From NCBI RefSeq assembly GCF_024649945.1, contig NZ_JANKMS010000008.1, forward strand, positions 186,001 through 250,000: a stretch of 64,000 bases of DNA, given 5' to 3'. This DNA comes from Flavobacterium panacis. GTDB taxonomy: Bacteria > Bacteroidota > Bacteroidia > Flavobacteriales > Flavobacteriaceae. The stretch's first letter is position 1. Each line of letters begins with the position of its first letter. The translations under genes were made by a program, and so were the position numbers. Under the pieces are notes generated by a model. The model worked only from the letters and a program-made list of their open reading frames with translations, made no database searches and was not told the origin of the DNA. Positions 42,332 to 51,520 of the stretch are shown in pieces.

Positions 42332-43104
42332 TAACGCATAAAAACATCTCGATATTTTTTATCCTTTTATTGCTTTTAATGTTTCTTGGAAACTTTTTGA
42401 TGCCAATAAATATAGGGTTGTATTTGGCTGTAATTTTTCTTTGGCTTGGAATAAATGCTTTGGGTTCTTCTAGAATTTCATCCAATTACCATGTAAAAGC
42501 CTTTTGCCATAATCCTTTAGAAAAAGAAAAAAAAATAGCGCTTACTTTTGATGATGGTCCGAGCATTTATACTTTGGAAGTTTTAGAACTTTTAAAAAAA
42601 TACAATGTCAAAGCGACTTTTTTCTGCATTGGAAAAAATATCGAAACACATCCTGAAATTATTCAAAAAGTAATTTCTGAAGGACATTTGGTTGGAAATC
42701 ATTCGTATTCACATTCTAAATTTTTTGATTTTTATAATGCCAAAAGAATAACCGAAGAACTTCAGAAAACAGATCAGCTTCTGGAGAAATTCACTTCCAA
42801 AAAAATAAACTTTTTTCGTCCGCCTTACGGAGTTACAACGCCGTCGATTCGAAGAGCTTTGAAAATCACTGGACACAAAGTCATTGGATGGAATATTCGT
42901 TCGCTTGACGGAGGAACTACAGATGTGGAATCAATTTTGAATCGAATTAAAAAACGCGTTTCTCCCGGCGGAATCGTACTTTTGCATGATACAGGAAAAC
43001 ATTCTGTGTTAGTCTTGGAACAGTTTTTGCAATTTTTACAGCAAAATAATTATCAAGTCGTTTCAATTGAAGAACTTTTGAATCTTAAAGCTTATGCGAA
43101 CTAA
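42328..43104 (+). CDS. Polysaccharide deacetylase-family protein (NodB domain)
   Basis: 258 residues. Two N-terminal membrane helices (about 8-48) anchor a NodB domain. Metal-site residues are visible: LTFDDGPS (Asp) and NHSYSHSKF (His-x3-His), then RPPYG and a late LLHDTG. The family deacetylates N-acetyl groups of sugars. Its position between the CLF and LolA-like genes makes an envelope role in pigment deposition possible but unproven. Confidence 0.88.
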   Translation: MITHKNISIFFILLLLLMFLGNFLMPINIGLYLAVIFLWLGINALGSSRISSNYHVKAFCHNPLEKEKKIALTFDDGPSIYTLEVLELLKKYNVKATFFCIGKNIETHPEIIQKVISEGHLVGNHSYSHSKFFDFYNAKRITEELQKTDQLLEKFTSKKINFFRPPYGVTTPSIRRALKITGHKVIGWNIRSLDGGTTDVESILNRIKKRVSPGGIVLLHDTGKHSVLVLEQFLQFLQQNNYQVVSIEELLNLKAYAN

Positions 43105-43726
43105 AATATTTTTATTCTTATTTTTTACCGTTTTAAATTTCAGTTTATCTGCGCAAGAACAAAAAATGACTGCAGCAGAAATTGCACAATTTAAAGAAGA
43201 CGTCAATGTAGTGGCAAAAAAAATCAAAACATTAAGTACTGATTTTGTTCAGTACAAACATTTGGATTTTTTATCGAAAGACATTGAAACTTCGGGAAAA
43301 ATGATTTTTAAAGAACCTTCACTTCTGCAATGGCAATATAAAAAACCATACAATTACAGCATTACTTTCAAAAACGGAAAAATCCTGATTAATGATGAAG
43401 GAAAGAAAAGTGCTGTTGATATTGGAAACAGTAAAATCTTTGCCCGCATCAACAAATTAATTGTGGGAAGTGTAAGCGGTAATATGTTTGACGATAAAGA
43501 ATTTACGATTTCCTATTTTAAACTAAAAGGACAAAATCTAGCTAAGTTTCTTCCGAAAGATGCGACGCTGAAAAAATACATCAAACAGATTGAACTGACT
43601 TTTGACAAAGAAGAAGCAACTGTGGTTCAGGTAAAATTATTAGAATCATCTGAAGATTATACACGAATTGTACTCAAAAATAAAGTGATCAATGCAAAAA
43701 TCGACGATTCAGTTTTTACTAATTAA
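43094..43726 (+). CDS. LolA-like outer-membrane carrier
   Basis: 210 residues with a signal peptide (cleavage near residue 21, SAQEQ). The LolA/LppM-like beta fold is seen in TDFVQYKHLDFLSKDIETSGKMIFKEPSLLQWQYKKPYNYSITF. Aryl polyene clusters encode a similar protein that probably carries the lipid-pigment across the periplasm with the MMPL exporter. It overlaps its neighbours by 11 and 35 bases. Confidence 0.82.
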   Translation: MRTKIFLFLFFTVLNFSLSAQEQKMTAAEIAQFKEDVNVVAKKIKTLSTDFVQYKHLDFLSKDIETSGKMIFKEPSLLQWQYKKPYNYSITFKNGKILINDEGKKSAVDIGNSKIFARINKLIVGSVSGNMFDDKEFTISYFKLKGQNLAKFLPKDATLKKYIKQIELTFDKEEATVVQVKLLESSEDYTRIVLKNKVINAKIDDSVFTN

Positions 43727-44327
43727 TTGTCTTCTGGCAATTGTTTTAGTTTCTTGTGGCTCAGTCACAAAAAACTATACATCTAAAAAATTAGACAAAA
43801 CGGCTGTAGAAGTTCCGTACTTTTCCGATTCAAAAACCGATTATGTTTACAAAACCAATATCAGTGTTTACGGAAATGAATTGTCGGGAATTTTCATTGC
43901 CAAGAAAATAAATGATACGACACATCGAATTGTTTTTACAACAGAATTCGGCAACAAATTAATGGATTTTGAAATTTCGGAAAACGATTTTAAAGTCAAT
44001 TCGATTGTTTCAGAATTGGATCGAAAAATATTGATTAATACTTTAAAAGAAGATTTCAGACTTCTTCTAAAAAAACAATATTTGATTCAGGAAGAATTTG
44101 AAAATGAATCGGCAGACATTTACAAATCGAAAGATGGCAAACGAGACAATTATATTTTCATCTCCAAAAAAGAGCAAAAATTAGAAAAGATCGTTCACGC
44201 GTCTAAAACAAAAGAAAAATTTACACTGCTTTTCAGTTCAGAAAACAATATTTTTGCTGAAAAGATTCAGATAATTCATCAGAATATTAAATTAAAAATT
44301 GAACTGAATTATTTCAAATCAGAATAG
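43692..44327 (+). CDS. Lipoprotein of unknown function, pigment cluster
   Basis: 211 residues. Signal with lipobox VLVSC (Cys near residue 22). The mature part looks like a beta-rich fold (YVYKTNISVYGNELSGIFIAKKI, HRIVFTTEFGNKLMDFEI), similar in layout to the DUF3261-type lipoproteins of aryl polyene clusters. It overlaps the LolA-like gene by 35 bases. It probably cooperates with that carrier at the outer membrane. Confidence 0.75.
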   Translation: MQKSTIQFLLINCLLAIVLVSCGSVTKNYTSKKLDKTAVEVPYFSDSKTDYVYKTNISVYGNELSGIFIAKKINDTTHRIVFTTEFGNKLMDFEISENDFKVNSIVSELDRKILINTLKEDFRLLLKKQYLIQEEFENESADIYKSKDGKRDNYIFISKKEQKLEKIVHASKTKEKFTLLFSSENNIFAEKIQIIHQNIKLKIELNYFKSE

Positions 44328-44364
44328 AAAATTAAACTAACCATAAACTTTAAATCAATTAGAA

Positions 44365-44958
44365 ATGAGAAAATTTATTGTAATTGCATTTGTTTTATTC
44401 ATCGGAATAAAATCAGAAGCGCAGGTAAGAGTAAGTCCAGGACTTAGAGGAGGTTTGAACGTCTCAACATTAACCAATATTGATGACAATAATTCTAAAA
44501 CCGATTTTTATGTTGGTGGATTAGTGGATATCAGATTCAATAAATTTTTCTCTTTACAGCCAGAGATTACGTATTCTAGACAAGGTGATGAAGGAAGAGA
44601 ATATTTCAACAATGGCAGTTATCGTTATGTAAATTACGAGCTAAATTATATAACGTTTGGAGCGGTTGCTAAATTTAACTTTAATGGTGGAGGTTTTCAC
44701 CTGTTGGCAGGTCCGTCTTTAGATTTTAAAGTTGGTGATAATTACATCAATTCTAAACCGGAAGATTTAGATTTAGCAATAGTTGGAGGTATTGGTTATA
44801 CACTTCCAAACGGTCTTACATTTGAAGCGAGAATTAAACAAGGATTGGTTGATATTTATGGCTATGATTATTACAATAACGACGGATATTACACTGATGA
44901 CGCCATTTTAAATCAGGTTTTTCAAATTGGTATCAGTTATAAGTTTAAGACAAAATAA
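44365..44958 (+). CDS. Outer-membrane beta-barrel protein (porin family)
   Basis: 197 residues with a signal peptide (SEAQ, about residue 19). It is an OMP_b-brl_2-type eight-stranded barrel: VSPGLRGGLNVSTL, FYVGGLVDIRFNKFFSLQPEITYSRQGDEG, and a final aromatic VFQIGISYKFKTK strand. The next gene is a clear paralog, giving a tandem duplication. Function within the pigment cluster is unknown. Confidence 0.85.
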   Translation: MRKFIVIAFVLFIGIKSEAQVRVSPGLRGGLNVSTLTNIDDNNSKTDFYVGGLVDIRFNKFFSLQPEITYSRQGDEGREYFNNGSYRYVNYELNYITFGAVAKFNFNGGGFHLLAGPSLDFKVGDNYINSKPEDLDLAIVGGIGYTLPNGLTFEARIKQGLVDIYGYDYYNNDGYYTDDAILNQVFQIGISYKFKTK

Positions 44959-44964
44959 AAAAAC

Positions 44965-45576
44965 ATGAATAGAAGAATATTACTTTTTATTGCTGTTTTT
45001 TTTGCAGTTTTAAATCTAAAAGCCCAAATGAGTGTTAAACCCGGTTTAAGAGGTGGATTTAGTTTTTCTACGATTTCTGAAATGCATGCCGATTATAAAA
45101 CTGATTTTTATGCGGGTGGTTTTGCCGAAATTAAAATCACAAAACTTTATGCGCTACAACCGGAGATTAATTACACTAGACAAGGTTCTAATAATGTAGC
45201 CCGAAATTATTTTGATGAAAATACTCAAACGAATAGAACAGAACATTTAGATCTTGAAATAAACTATTTGTCAATTTCTGTGATCAACAAGTTTACGCTT
45301 CCGCAAGGAATTCAGTTTCAGGCGGGGCCAACTTTAGATGTTCTGTTAAATGATAATCTGGCAGTTAGAAAAGCACAAAATGATCTTGGTCTGGTTTTAG
45401 GAGTTGCTTATGCACTTCCTTCGGGATTGACATTTGAAGCTCGATTTAAGAAAGGTCTGCTTGATGTTTTGAGTAGTGATTATTATCAAAACGACTCCAA
45501 TAATTATTATTTGTTTGGAGATTATAATACAAATATTAATTTTCAGTTGGGAGTTTCCTATTCATTTGGAAAATAA
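44965..45576 (+). CDS. Outer-membrane beta-barrel protein, tandem paralog
   Basis: 203 residues with a signal peptide (LKAQ, about residue 21). It shares with the preceding protein the blocks VKPGLRGGFSFSTIS, FYAGGFAEIKITKLYALQPEINYTRQGS, GLTFEARFKKGLLDV and a terminal NFQLGVSYSFGK. Six bases separate the two genes. Confidence 0.85.
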   Translation: MNRRILLFIAVFFAVLNLKAQMSVKPGLRGGFSFSTISEMHADYKTDFYAGGFAEIKITKLYALQPEINYTRQGSNNVARNYFDENTQTNRTEHLDLEINYLSISVINKFTLPQGIQFQAGPTLDVLLNDNLAVRKAQNDLGLVLGVAYALPSGLTFEARFKKGLLDVLSSDYYQNDSNNYYLFGDYNTNINFQLGVSYSFGK

Positions 45577-45581
45577 AAATT

Positions 45582-45953
45582 ATGATTTTAAAAGATTTTT
45601 ACAAAATACTATCGGAAGAGAAAATCTCCGATTCAAAATATAATGTTACGATTTTAGTCAATGAAAAACATGAGGTTTTTAAAGGACATTTCCCTGGAAA
45701 TCCAATTATGCCTGGTGTTTGCATGATTCAGATTATCAAAGAACTTACAGAATCTATTACTAAAAGTTCCTTGATGATTCAGTCTTTGGCAAATGTAAAA
45801 TTCATGGCGCTTATTAATCCAGAAGTTAATCCAGAATTACGTTTGGAACTTGATATTACAACTACTGAAGACGGTTTGGTAAAAGTGAAAAACACGACTT
45901 ACTTTAACGACACGACTGCTCTTAAACTGAGCAATGTGTACAAAAAAATATAA
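45582..45953 (+). CDS. 3-hydroxyacyl-ACP dehydratase (FabZ/ApeI-like)
   Basis: 123 residues, hotdog fold. The complete active-site loop FKGHFPGNPIMPGVCMIQII is near residues 36-55, unlike the two dehydratase-like proteins at 32458 and 32897. It probably dehydrates 3-hydroxyacyl-ACP to the trans-2-enoyl form during polyene growth. It lies between the barrel genes and a small secreted protein. Confidence 0.85.
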   Translation: MILKDFYKILSEEKISDSKYNVTILVNEKHEVFKGHFPGNPIMPGVCMIQIIKELTESITKSSLMIQSLANVKFMALINPEVNPELRLELDITTTEDGLVKVKNTTYFNDTTALKLSNVYKKI

Positions 45954-45955
45954 TT

Positions 45956-46441
45956 ATGAAATTACTACTGACCTTACTTTTATGGGTAAATTTTGTGGGA
46001 GCACCTGATCTAGCTTCTATTCGAAAAGTTTATCCAGACGTGGCAAAATCAGAAGCAAATGCTAAAGAGTTTGTAGCAAAACTTGCTGGCATTTCTCATA
46101 ATGATGATAAAATTTTAGTGGCTTACAAAGCGGCTTCTATTCTGGTAGATTCTAAGTTTGAGAAAAAATTAGGTGAAAAAATTGAGCGTTTTAAAGAAGG
46201 TGCTAAACTTCTTGAAGCCACCATAAAAAGCGATCCAAGTAATATCGAAATGAGAATGATCAGACTGAGCGTTCAGGAAGATGTTCCAGGTATTACGGGT
46301 TACAAGAAAAATATCAAAGAAGATAAAAAATTCATTACAACGTATTATGCAGCGCAAGGTGCAGCTTTGAAAGAATATCTTAAAGACTTCGTTTTACAAT
46401 CTAAAAGTTTCTCTGAAAAAGAGAAGCAATTTGTAAAGTAA
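45956..46441 (+). CDS. Small secreted protein of unknown function
   Basis: 161 residues with a short signal peptide (MKLLLTLLLWVNFVGA). The rest is helical and charged (KEFVAKLAGIS, VAYKAASILVDSKFEKKLGEKIERFKEGAKLLEATI, SDPSNIEMRMIRLSVQ). It has a TPR-like feel but no clear repeat. The gene is two bases after the dehydratase gene, so it is part of the operon. Confidence 0.7.
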   Translation: MKLLLTLLLWVNFVGAPDLASIRKVYPDVAKSEANAKEFVAKLAGISHNDDKILVAYKAASILVDSKFEKKLGEKIERFKEGAKLLEATIKSDPSNIEMRMIRLSVQEDVPGITGYKKNIKEDKKFITTYYAAQGAALKEYLKDFVLQSKSFSEKEKQFVK

Positions 46442-46457
46442 GCTCAAAAAAAATCTC

Positions 46458-47633
46458 ATGAAATCACAGCAGGAATTGCTTAATTCGATCAACTTTTGCG
46501 TTATTGTACCTACGTATAATAATGAAAAAACACTGAAAAAAGTACTGGATTCTATTTTAGATTTCACCTCAAATGTTATTATTGTAAATGATGGTGCGAC
46601 CGATTCTACAAGCGAAATTTTAAAACAATTTTCGCAGCTCACGCAAATTCATCATCCTAAAAATTTAGGAAAAGGCCGTGCGCTTCGTAATGGATTTAGA
46701 AAAGCTTTGGAATTGAATTTTGAATACGCCATCACAATCGATTCTGACGGACAGCATTTTGCATCTGATATTCCTGTTTTCTTAGAAGCCATTCAAGAAG
46801 AACCAAATACGCTGTTGATTGGAAGCCGAAATATGACTCAGGAAAATGTTCCCAAAAAGAGCAGTTTCGGAAACAAGTTTTCTAATTTCTGGTTCAAGTT
46901 TGAAACTGGGATCAAGTTAGACGACACACAATCTGGGTTTAGATTATATCCGCTTAGATTGTTGCCAAAAAGTTTTTATACCAATAAATTCGAATTTGAA
47001 ATTGAAGTGATTGTTCGTGCCGCTTGGAAAGGAATTGTTGTTAAAAATATTCCTATTCAGGTTTTGTATGATCCTGCTGAAAGGGTTTCGCATTTTCGTC
47101 CATTTCAAGATTTTACACGAATTAGTATTTTAAATACAGTTTTGGTAACCAACGCATTGTTATACATTAAGCCTCGAGATTTCTTTAGAAAAGCAAAAAA
47201 AAAAGGCTTTAAAAAATTCTTCCTTGAAGATATTTTAGAAAGTTCTGATTCTAATTTTAAAAAATCGGCAGCTATTGCTTTGGGAATTTTTATTGGACTT
47301 TCGCCTTTCTGGGGATTTCAAACTATCTTGCTTTTTACGCTTGCAGCTTTATTCAGGCTCAATAAAGTCATTGCTTTTTTGACATCCAATGTAAGTTTCC
47401 CGCCATTCATTCCGCTTATCATATATGGTTCTTTAAAAATTGGAAGCGTTTTTGTTTCTAGCGATGCGCCATTAATTTTAGATAGTTCAATGACGTTTGA
47501 CGATATTCAAAAAAATGCAGCTCAATATATCGTCGGAAGTCTTATTTTAGCATCCGTTTCAGCATTAACGGTTGGTTTAATAAGTTATTTGCTTTTAACG
47601 GCTTTTAGTTCTAAAGACAAACCAAATATTTAA
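46458..47633 (+). CDS. Family 2 glycosyltransferase with DUF2062 domain
   Basis: 391 residues. The N-terminal GT2 domain (about 5-230) shows VIVPTYNNEKTLKKVLDSI, IVNDGATDSTSEI and the metal site IDSDGQHFASDI. The C-terminal DUF2062 membrane domain (about 265-385) shows IALGIFIGLSPFWGFQTIL and NVSFPPFIPLIIYGS. This fusion is typical of aryl polyene and flexirubin clusters. The donor and acceptor are unknown; a sugar or lipid head group for the pigment is likely. Confidence 0.88.
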   Translation: MKSQQELLNSINFCVIVPTYNNEKTLKKVLDSILDFTSNVIIVNDGATDSTSEILKQFSQLTQIHHPKNLGKGRALRNGFRKALELNFEYAITIDSDGQHFASDIPVFLEAIQEEPNTLLIGSRNMTQENVPKKSSFGNKFSNFWFKFETGIKLDDTQSGFRLYPLRLLPKSFYTNKFEFEIEVIVRAAWKGIVVKNIPIQVLYDPAERVSHFRPFQDFTRISILNTVLVTNALLYIKPRDFFRKAKKKGFKKFFLEDILESSDSNFKKSAAIALGIFIGLSPFWGFQTILLFTLAALFRLNKVIAFLTSNVSFPPFIPLIIYGSLKIGSVFVSSDAPLILDSSMTFDDIQKNAAQYIVGSLILASVSALTVGLISYLLLTAFSSKDKPNI

Positions 47634-47640
47634 AAAAATT

Positions 47641-47824
47641 GCCACAGATTAAATGATTTACATAGATTTTTTTGCCACAAATTTCACGAATTTTCACGAA
47701 TTAATTTTTGATTGTCGAATCTTATAGAGTAAATAAAAATCATTTTTAATCTTATCATCTGTGGCAAGAGACAATTTCATGTTTTTGTAATAATTAATTC
47801 GTGAAAATTCGTGAAATTCGTGGC
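47641..47824. repeat. Palindromic repeat, 'gccac' family, before the MMPL gene
   Basis: A long imperfect inverted repeat. 'tgccacagatt' and 'tgccacaaatttcacgaattttcacgaatt' on the left face 'atctgtggcaa' and 'aattcgtgaaaattcgtgaaattcgtggc' on the right, so two nested palindromes. It ends 22 bases before the MMPL ATG. No gene is seen. Confidence 0.75.
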
Positions 47825-47845
47825 TGAAAAACTTAACCAAAAATC

Positions 47846-50800
47846 ATGCACCAATACTTCTACGCCATTCATTTGTTTGTAAACCGAAGAAAATCTTTAT
47901 CGGTTCTTTTGGCTGTTTTGATGCTTCTCGTTTTTGGATTTTTTGCGTCAAGATTAAAGTTTGAAGAAGATATTACCAAACTTATTCCGACAAACGATAA
48001 AACCGATGTTACAGCAAAAGTTTTAAAACAACTTAATTTTGCCGATAAAACAACCGTAATTTTCAAACTTGAAAAAAATGGATCTGCTGAAGATTTGAAA
48101 GAAATGGCAACTGCTTTTTCAGACAGTGTTTCAAAATCCTGCAAACCTTATGTAACAGGAATTCAAGGAAAAATTGACGAAGAAAATATTCAGGAAACTA
48201 TTGATTTTGTTTACAATAATCTGCCTCTTTTTTTGGATGATCATGATTATAAAAACATAGAACAAAAACTGCAAAAAGACAGTATTGCAGCAACCGTTCA
48301 AGGAAATTACAAATCGATTATTTCTCCATCTGGATTCATCACCAAAGATTTTATCCTGCAAGACCCGTTTGGGATTTCGTTTATCGCCTTAAAAAAATTA
48401 CAACAATTAAATATTGGTGACGATTTTACATTGGAAAATGGTTTTGTAATGACGAAGGACAAAAAGAAATTACTGCTTTTTATCACTTCTAATATTCCAT
48501 CGAGCGAAACAGAAAAAAACACCCTTTTTGCCGAAAAACTTAAATCGATTCAAGAAAATTTAAATCAACAATTTAAAGATAAAACTTCCATCAGTTATTT
48601 TGGTTCAGCTTTGATTGCTGTTGCGAATGCGAATCAGATTAAAAGCGACATTATTCTAACAACATCAATCGCGATGTTTACTTTAATGTCGATTCTGATT
48701 TTATTCTACCGAAAAGTTTTAATTCCGCTGATTATTTTTCTTCCAACGGTTTTTGGCGGTTTGTTCGCGGTTGCATTTTTATATTTCGTGAGAGAACAAA
48801 TTTCAGCAATTTCATTAGGAATTGGTTCTATTTTATTGGGAATCACGATTGATTATTCTATTCATATTCTTACACATTACAAGCATAATAGCGATGTCAA
48901 AACATTGTACAAAGACATTACAATGCCTGTAATTATGAGTAGCTCTACAACTGCGGTTGCATTTTTATGTCTGCTTTTTGTAAAATCGGATGCGCTGAAT
49001 GATCTCGGAATTTTTGCTGCTGTAATTGTTATGGCAACTGGAGTTTTCTCGCTTTTGATTGTGCCTCATTTATATCATCCTAAAGAAAATCCATCAGAAC
49101 ATAAAAAAAATGTGATCGATAAAATGGCGCATTTTTCTTTTCATAACAATAAAATCTTAATCGGACTTTGCGTTATCATTACCATAATTTGCTGTTTTAC
49201 GTATAATGATGTTGGTTTCAATAACGACTTATCACAGCTGAATTTTATTCCGAAAGAAATTAAAGCTGCCGAAAAACAATTGGAAGAAAGTACCAGTTTA
49301 ACTTCCAAAACCATTTATGTGGCTTCGTACGGAAAAACGATGGAAGAAGCTTTACAACATAACAGCAAGCTTTTTGGAGATTTGTCAAAAGAAAAACAAC
49401 AAAACAAAATTCTAAACTTTAGTTCTGTTGGAGGAATTGTACTTTCCAAGGCAGCACAACTTCAAAAAATTGAGAAATGGAATTCATTTTGGACTTCACA
49501 GAAAAAACAATTCGTTAAATCAGAATTAATTACTGAAGGAGCTAAACTTGGTTTCAAACCCACCACTTACAATCTATTTTTTGATCATTTAAATTTTGAT
49601 TTCAAACCAATTTCGGCAGACGATTATTTAAAAATTAAAGCGTTACAACTACAAGAATTCATCACAGAAAAAAATGGTTTTTATACCGTTTCGACTTTGG
49701 TAAAAGTTGCGCCGGAACAACGTGATGCTTTTGTAAAATCGGCTTCTAAAAAAGAAAACGTAATTGCAATCGATCGTCAGCAAATGAACGAAACGTTTTT
49801 CAGCACTTTAAAAACCGATTTTAATTCGCTTGTCAATTATTCTTTTGTTGCTGTCGTTTTAATTTTATTTTTCTTTTTCCGAAGAATCGAATTGGTTATT
49901 ATCAGCTGTATTCCAATTGCTTTAACGGGAATTGTAACAGCTGGAATTATGGGGATTTTTGGCATTCAAATGAATATTTTCAGTATGATTGTCTGCACTT
50001 TGATTTTTGGTCACGGAGTCGATTTCAGCATTTTTATGACCAGCGCTTTACAAAAAGAATACACAAACGGCGTTAACGAAATTGCTATTTACAGAACCTC
50101 AATTATCTTGGCGGTTATCACAACAATTTTGGGAATCGGTGCCATGATTTTTGCTAAACATCCAGCCTTGACTTCTATTTCTGCTGTTTCGTTAATTGGA
50201 GTTTTTGCGGCGTTAATTATAACTTTCATTTTCTATCCGATTTTATTCAAACTGTTTTTGTCGAATCGACCGAAAAAAGGAAATCCGCCTTTTCAATTGC
50301 GCACTTTTATTCACGGTGTAATTTCGTTTGCTTATTATGGTTTGGGCGGAATCGTAATGTCTATTTTCAGTTTTACCCTAATGCCGATTTTGCCTTTTAG
50401 TAAAAAAGCAAAGATGAAAGCTTTCCGATATGTTGTTTCAAAATTCATGAAATCGGTATTGTATTCAAATCCTTTTATTCGCAAAAAAGTCGTTAATAAT
50501 TATAATGAAACGTTTGAAAAACCAGCGGTAATTATTGCCAATCATTCTTCGTTTTTAGACATTTTGGCAATCGGAATGCTGAGTCCGAAAATCATTTTTC
50601 TGGTAAGTGACTGGGTTTACAACTCTCCTATTTTTGGCGGTGTTGTTAGAAAAGCCGGTTTTTATCCTGTTTCTGAAGGATTGGAAGGTGGTGTTGAACA
50701 TTTGCGTAAAAAAGTAAACGAAGGATATTCGTTAATGGTTTTCCCAGAAGGAACACGTTCCGAAAGTAATGTTGTGAAACGATTCCACAAAGGTGCTTTT

Positions 50801-51520
50801 TTCCTTGCCGAAGAATTCAATCTAGACATTATTCCTGTTGTTATTCATGGAGCTTCAGAACTGATTCCAAAAGGAGATTTTGTCATTCATCACGGAAAAT
50901 TAACGGTTACGATTTTAGAAAGAATTGCTCCTGAAAATCTTTCATTCGGAAAAAATTATACCGATCGAACCAAACAAATAAGTGCTTACTTCAAAGCAGA
51001 ACATCGTAAAATTCGGGAACAGCTTGAAGGTTCAGATTATTTTAAAACTATGCTGATTAACAGCTACGATTATAAAGAAATCGAAATTGGAAACAGTGTC
51101 AAAAAAGATTTAAAACAAAATCTAGAAACGTATTACAACCTAAACAAACACATTGAACCAAAAGCAAAAATCCTTCATTTAGGAAATGATTACGGACAAT
51201 TGGATGTTTTATTAGCTTTACAGGAACCACAACGAAAAATAGTTTCTTTTATTTCTGACGAAGAAAAATTGCTGGTTGCCAAAACCAATTATATCGTATC
51301 CAAAAGAAAGATATTGTATTTGGATCAATTGGAATCTACAACAGAAAATCAATATGATGTTCTTTTGATTTCGGATGAAAGTTTTGAAACTGCAATTGAA
51401 AAAGTAATTCCAAACGTTTCTTCTATAATTTTAGTGAATTGTTCTCGTTTAAAAAATCAGTTAAAGGATTTTGAAATTATTTCTGAAGAAAATGCTTTAA
51501 TCGTTTTAAAGAAAAAATAA
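47846..51520 (+). CDS. MMPL exporter fused to PlsC acyltransferase and a methyltransferase-like domain
   Basis: 1224 residues. Residues 1 to about 800 form an MMPL/RND exporter with two six-helix halves and large periplasmic domains (ISLGIGSILLGITIDYSIHIL and FGHGVDFSIFMTSALQ mark the helix-4 regions). Residues about 830-1050 are a PlsC-type 1-acylglycerol-phosphate acyltransferase with NHSSFLD (899-905) and FPEGTRS (966-972). Residues about 1085-1224 look like a Rossmann methyltransferase remnant with ILHLGNDYGQLD at 1109-1120. It probably exports or acylates pigment intermediates. It is far longer than the usual MMPL exporters. The stop overlaps the next ATG by one base. Confidence 0.85.
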   Translation: MHQYFYAIHLFVNRRKSLSVLLAVLMLLVFGFFASRLKFEEDITKLIPTNDKTDVTAKVLKQLNFADKTTVIFKLEKNGSAEDLKEMATAFSDSVSKSCKPYVTGIQGKIDEENIQETIDFVYNNLPLFLDDHDYKNIEQKLQKDSIAATVQGNYKSIISPSGFITKDFILQDPFGISFIALKKLQQLNIGDDFTLENGFVMTKDKKKLLLFITSNIPSSETEKNTLFAEKLKSIQENLNQQFKDKTSISYFGSALIAVANANQIKSDIILTTSIAMFTLMSILILFYRKVLIPLIIFLPTVFGGLFAVAFLYFVREQISAISLGIGSILLGITIDYSIHILTHYKHNSDVKTLYKDITMPVIMSSSTTAVAFLCLLFVKSDALNDLGIFAAVIVMATGVFSLLIVPHLYHPKENPSEHKKNVIDKMAHFSFHNNKILIGLCVIITIICCFTYNDVGFNNDLSQLNFIPKEIKAAEKQLEESTSLTSKTIYVASYGKTMEEALQHNSKLFGDLSKEKQQNKILNFSSVGGIVLSKAAQLQKIEKWNSFWTSQKKQFVKSELITEGAKLGFKPTTYNLFFDHLNFDFKPISADDYLKIKALQLQEFITEKNGFYTVSTLVKVAPEQRDAFVKSASKKENVIAIDRQQMNETFFSTLKTDFNSLVNYSFVAVVLILFFFFRRIELVIISCIPIALTGIVTAGIMGIFGIQMNIFSMIVCTLIFGHGVDFSIFMTSALQKEYTNGVNEIAIYRTSIILAVITTILGIGAMIFAKHPALTSISAVSLIGVFAALIITFIFYPILFKLFLSNRPKKGNPPFQLRTFIHGVISFAYYGLGGIVMSIFSFTLMPILPFSKKAKMKAFRYVVSKFMKSVLYSNPFIRKKVVNNYNETFEKPAVIIANHSSFLDILAIGMLSPKIIFLVSDWVYNSPIFGGVVRKAGFYPVSEGLEGGVEHLRKKVNEGYSLMVFPEGTRSESNVVKRFHKGAFFLAEEFNLDIIPVVIHGASELIPKGDFVIHHGKLTVTILERIAPENLSFGKNYTDRTKQISAYFKAEHRKIREQLEGSDYFKTMLINSYDYKEIEIGNSVKKDLKQNLETYYNLNKHIEPKAKILHLGNDYGQLDVLLALQEPQRKIVSFISDEEKLLVAKTNYIVSKRKILYLDQLESTTENQYDVLLISDESFETAIEKVIPNVSSIILVNCSRLKNQLKDFEIISEENALIVLKKK

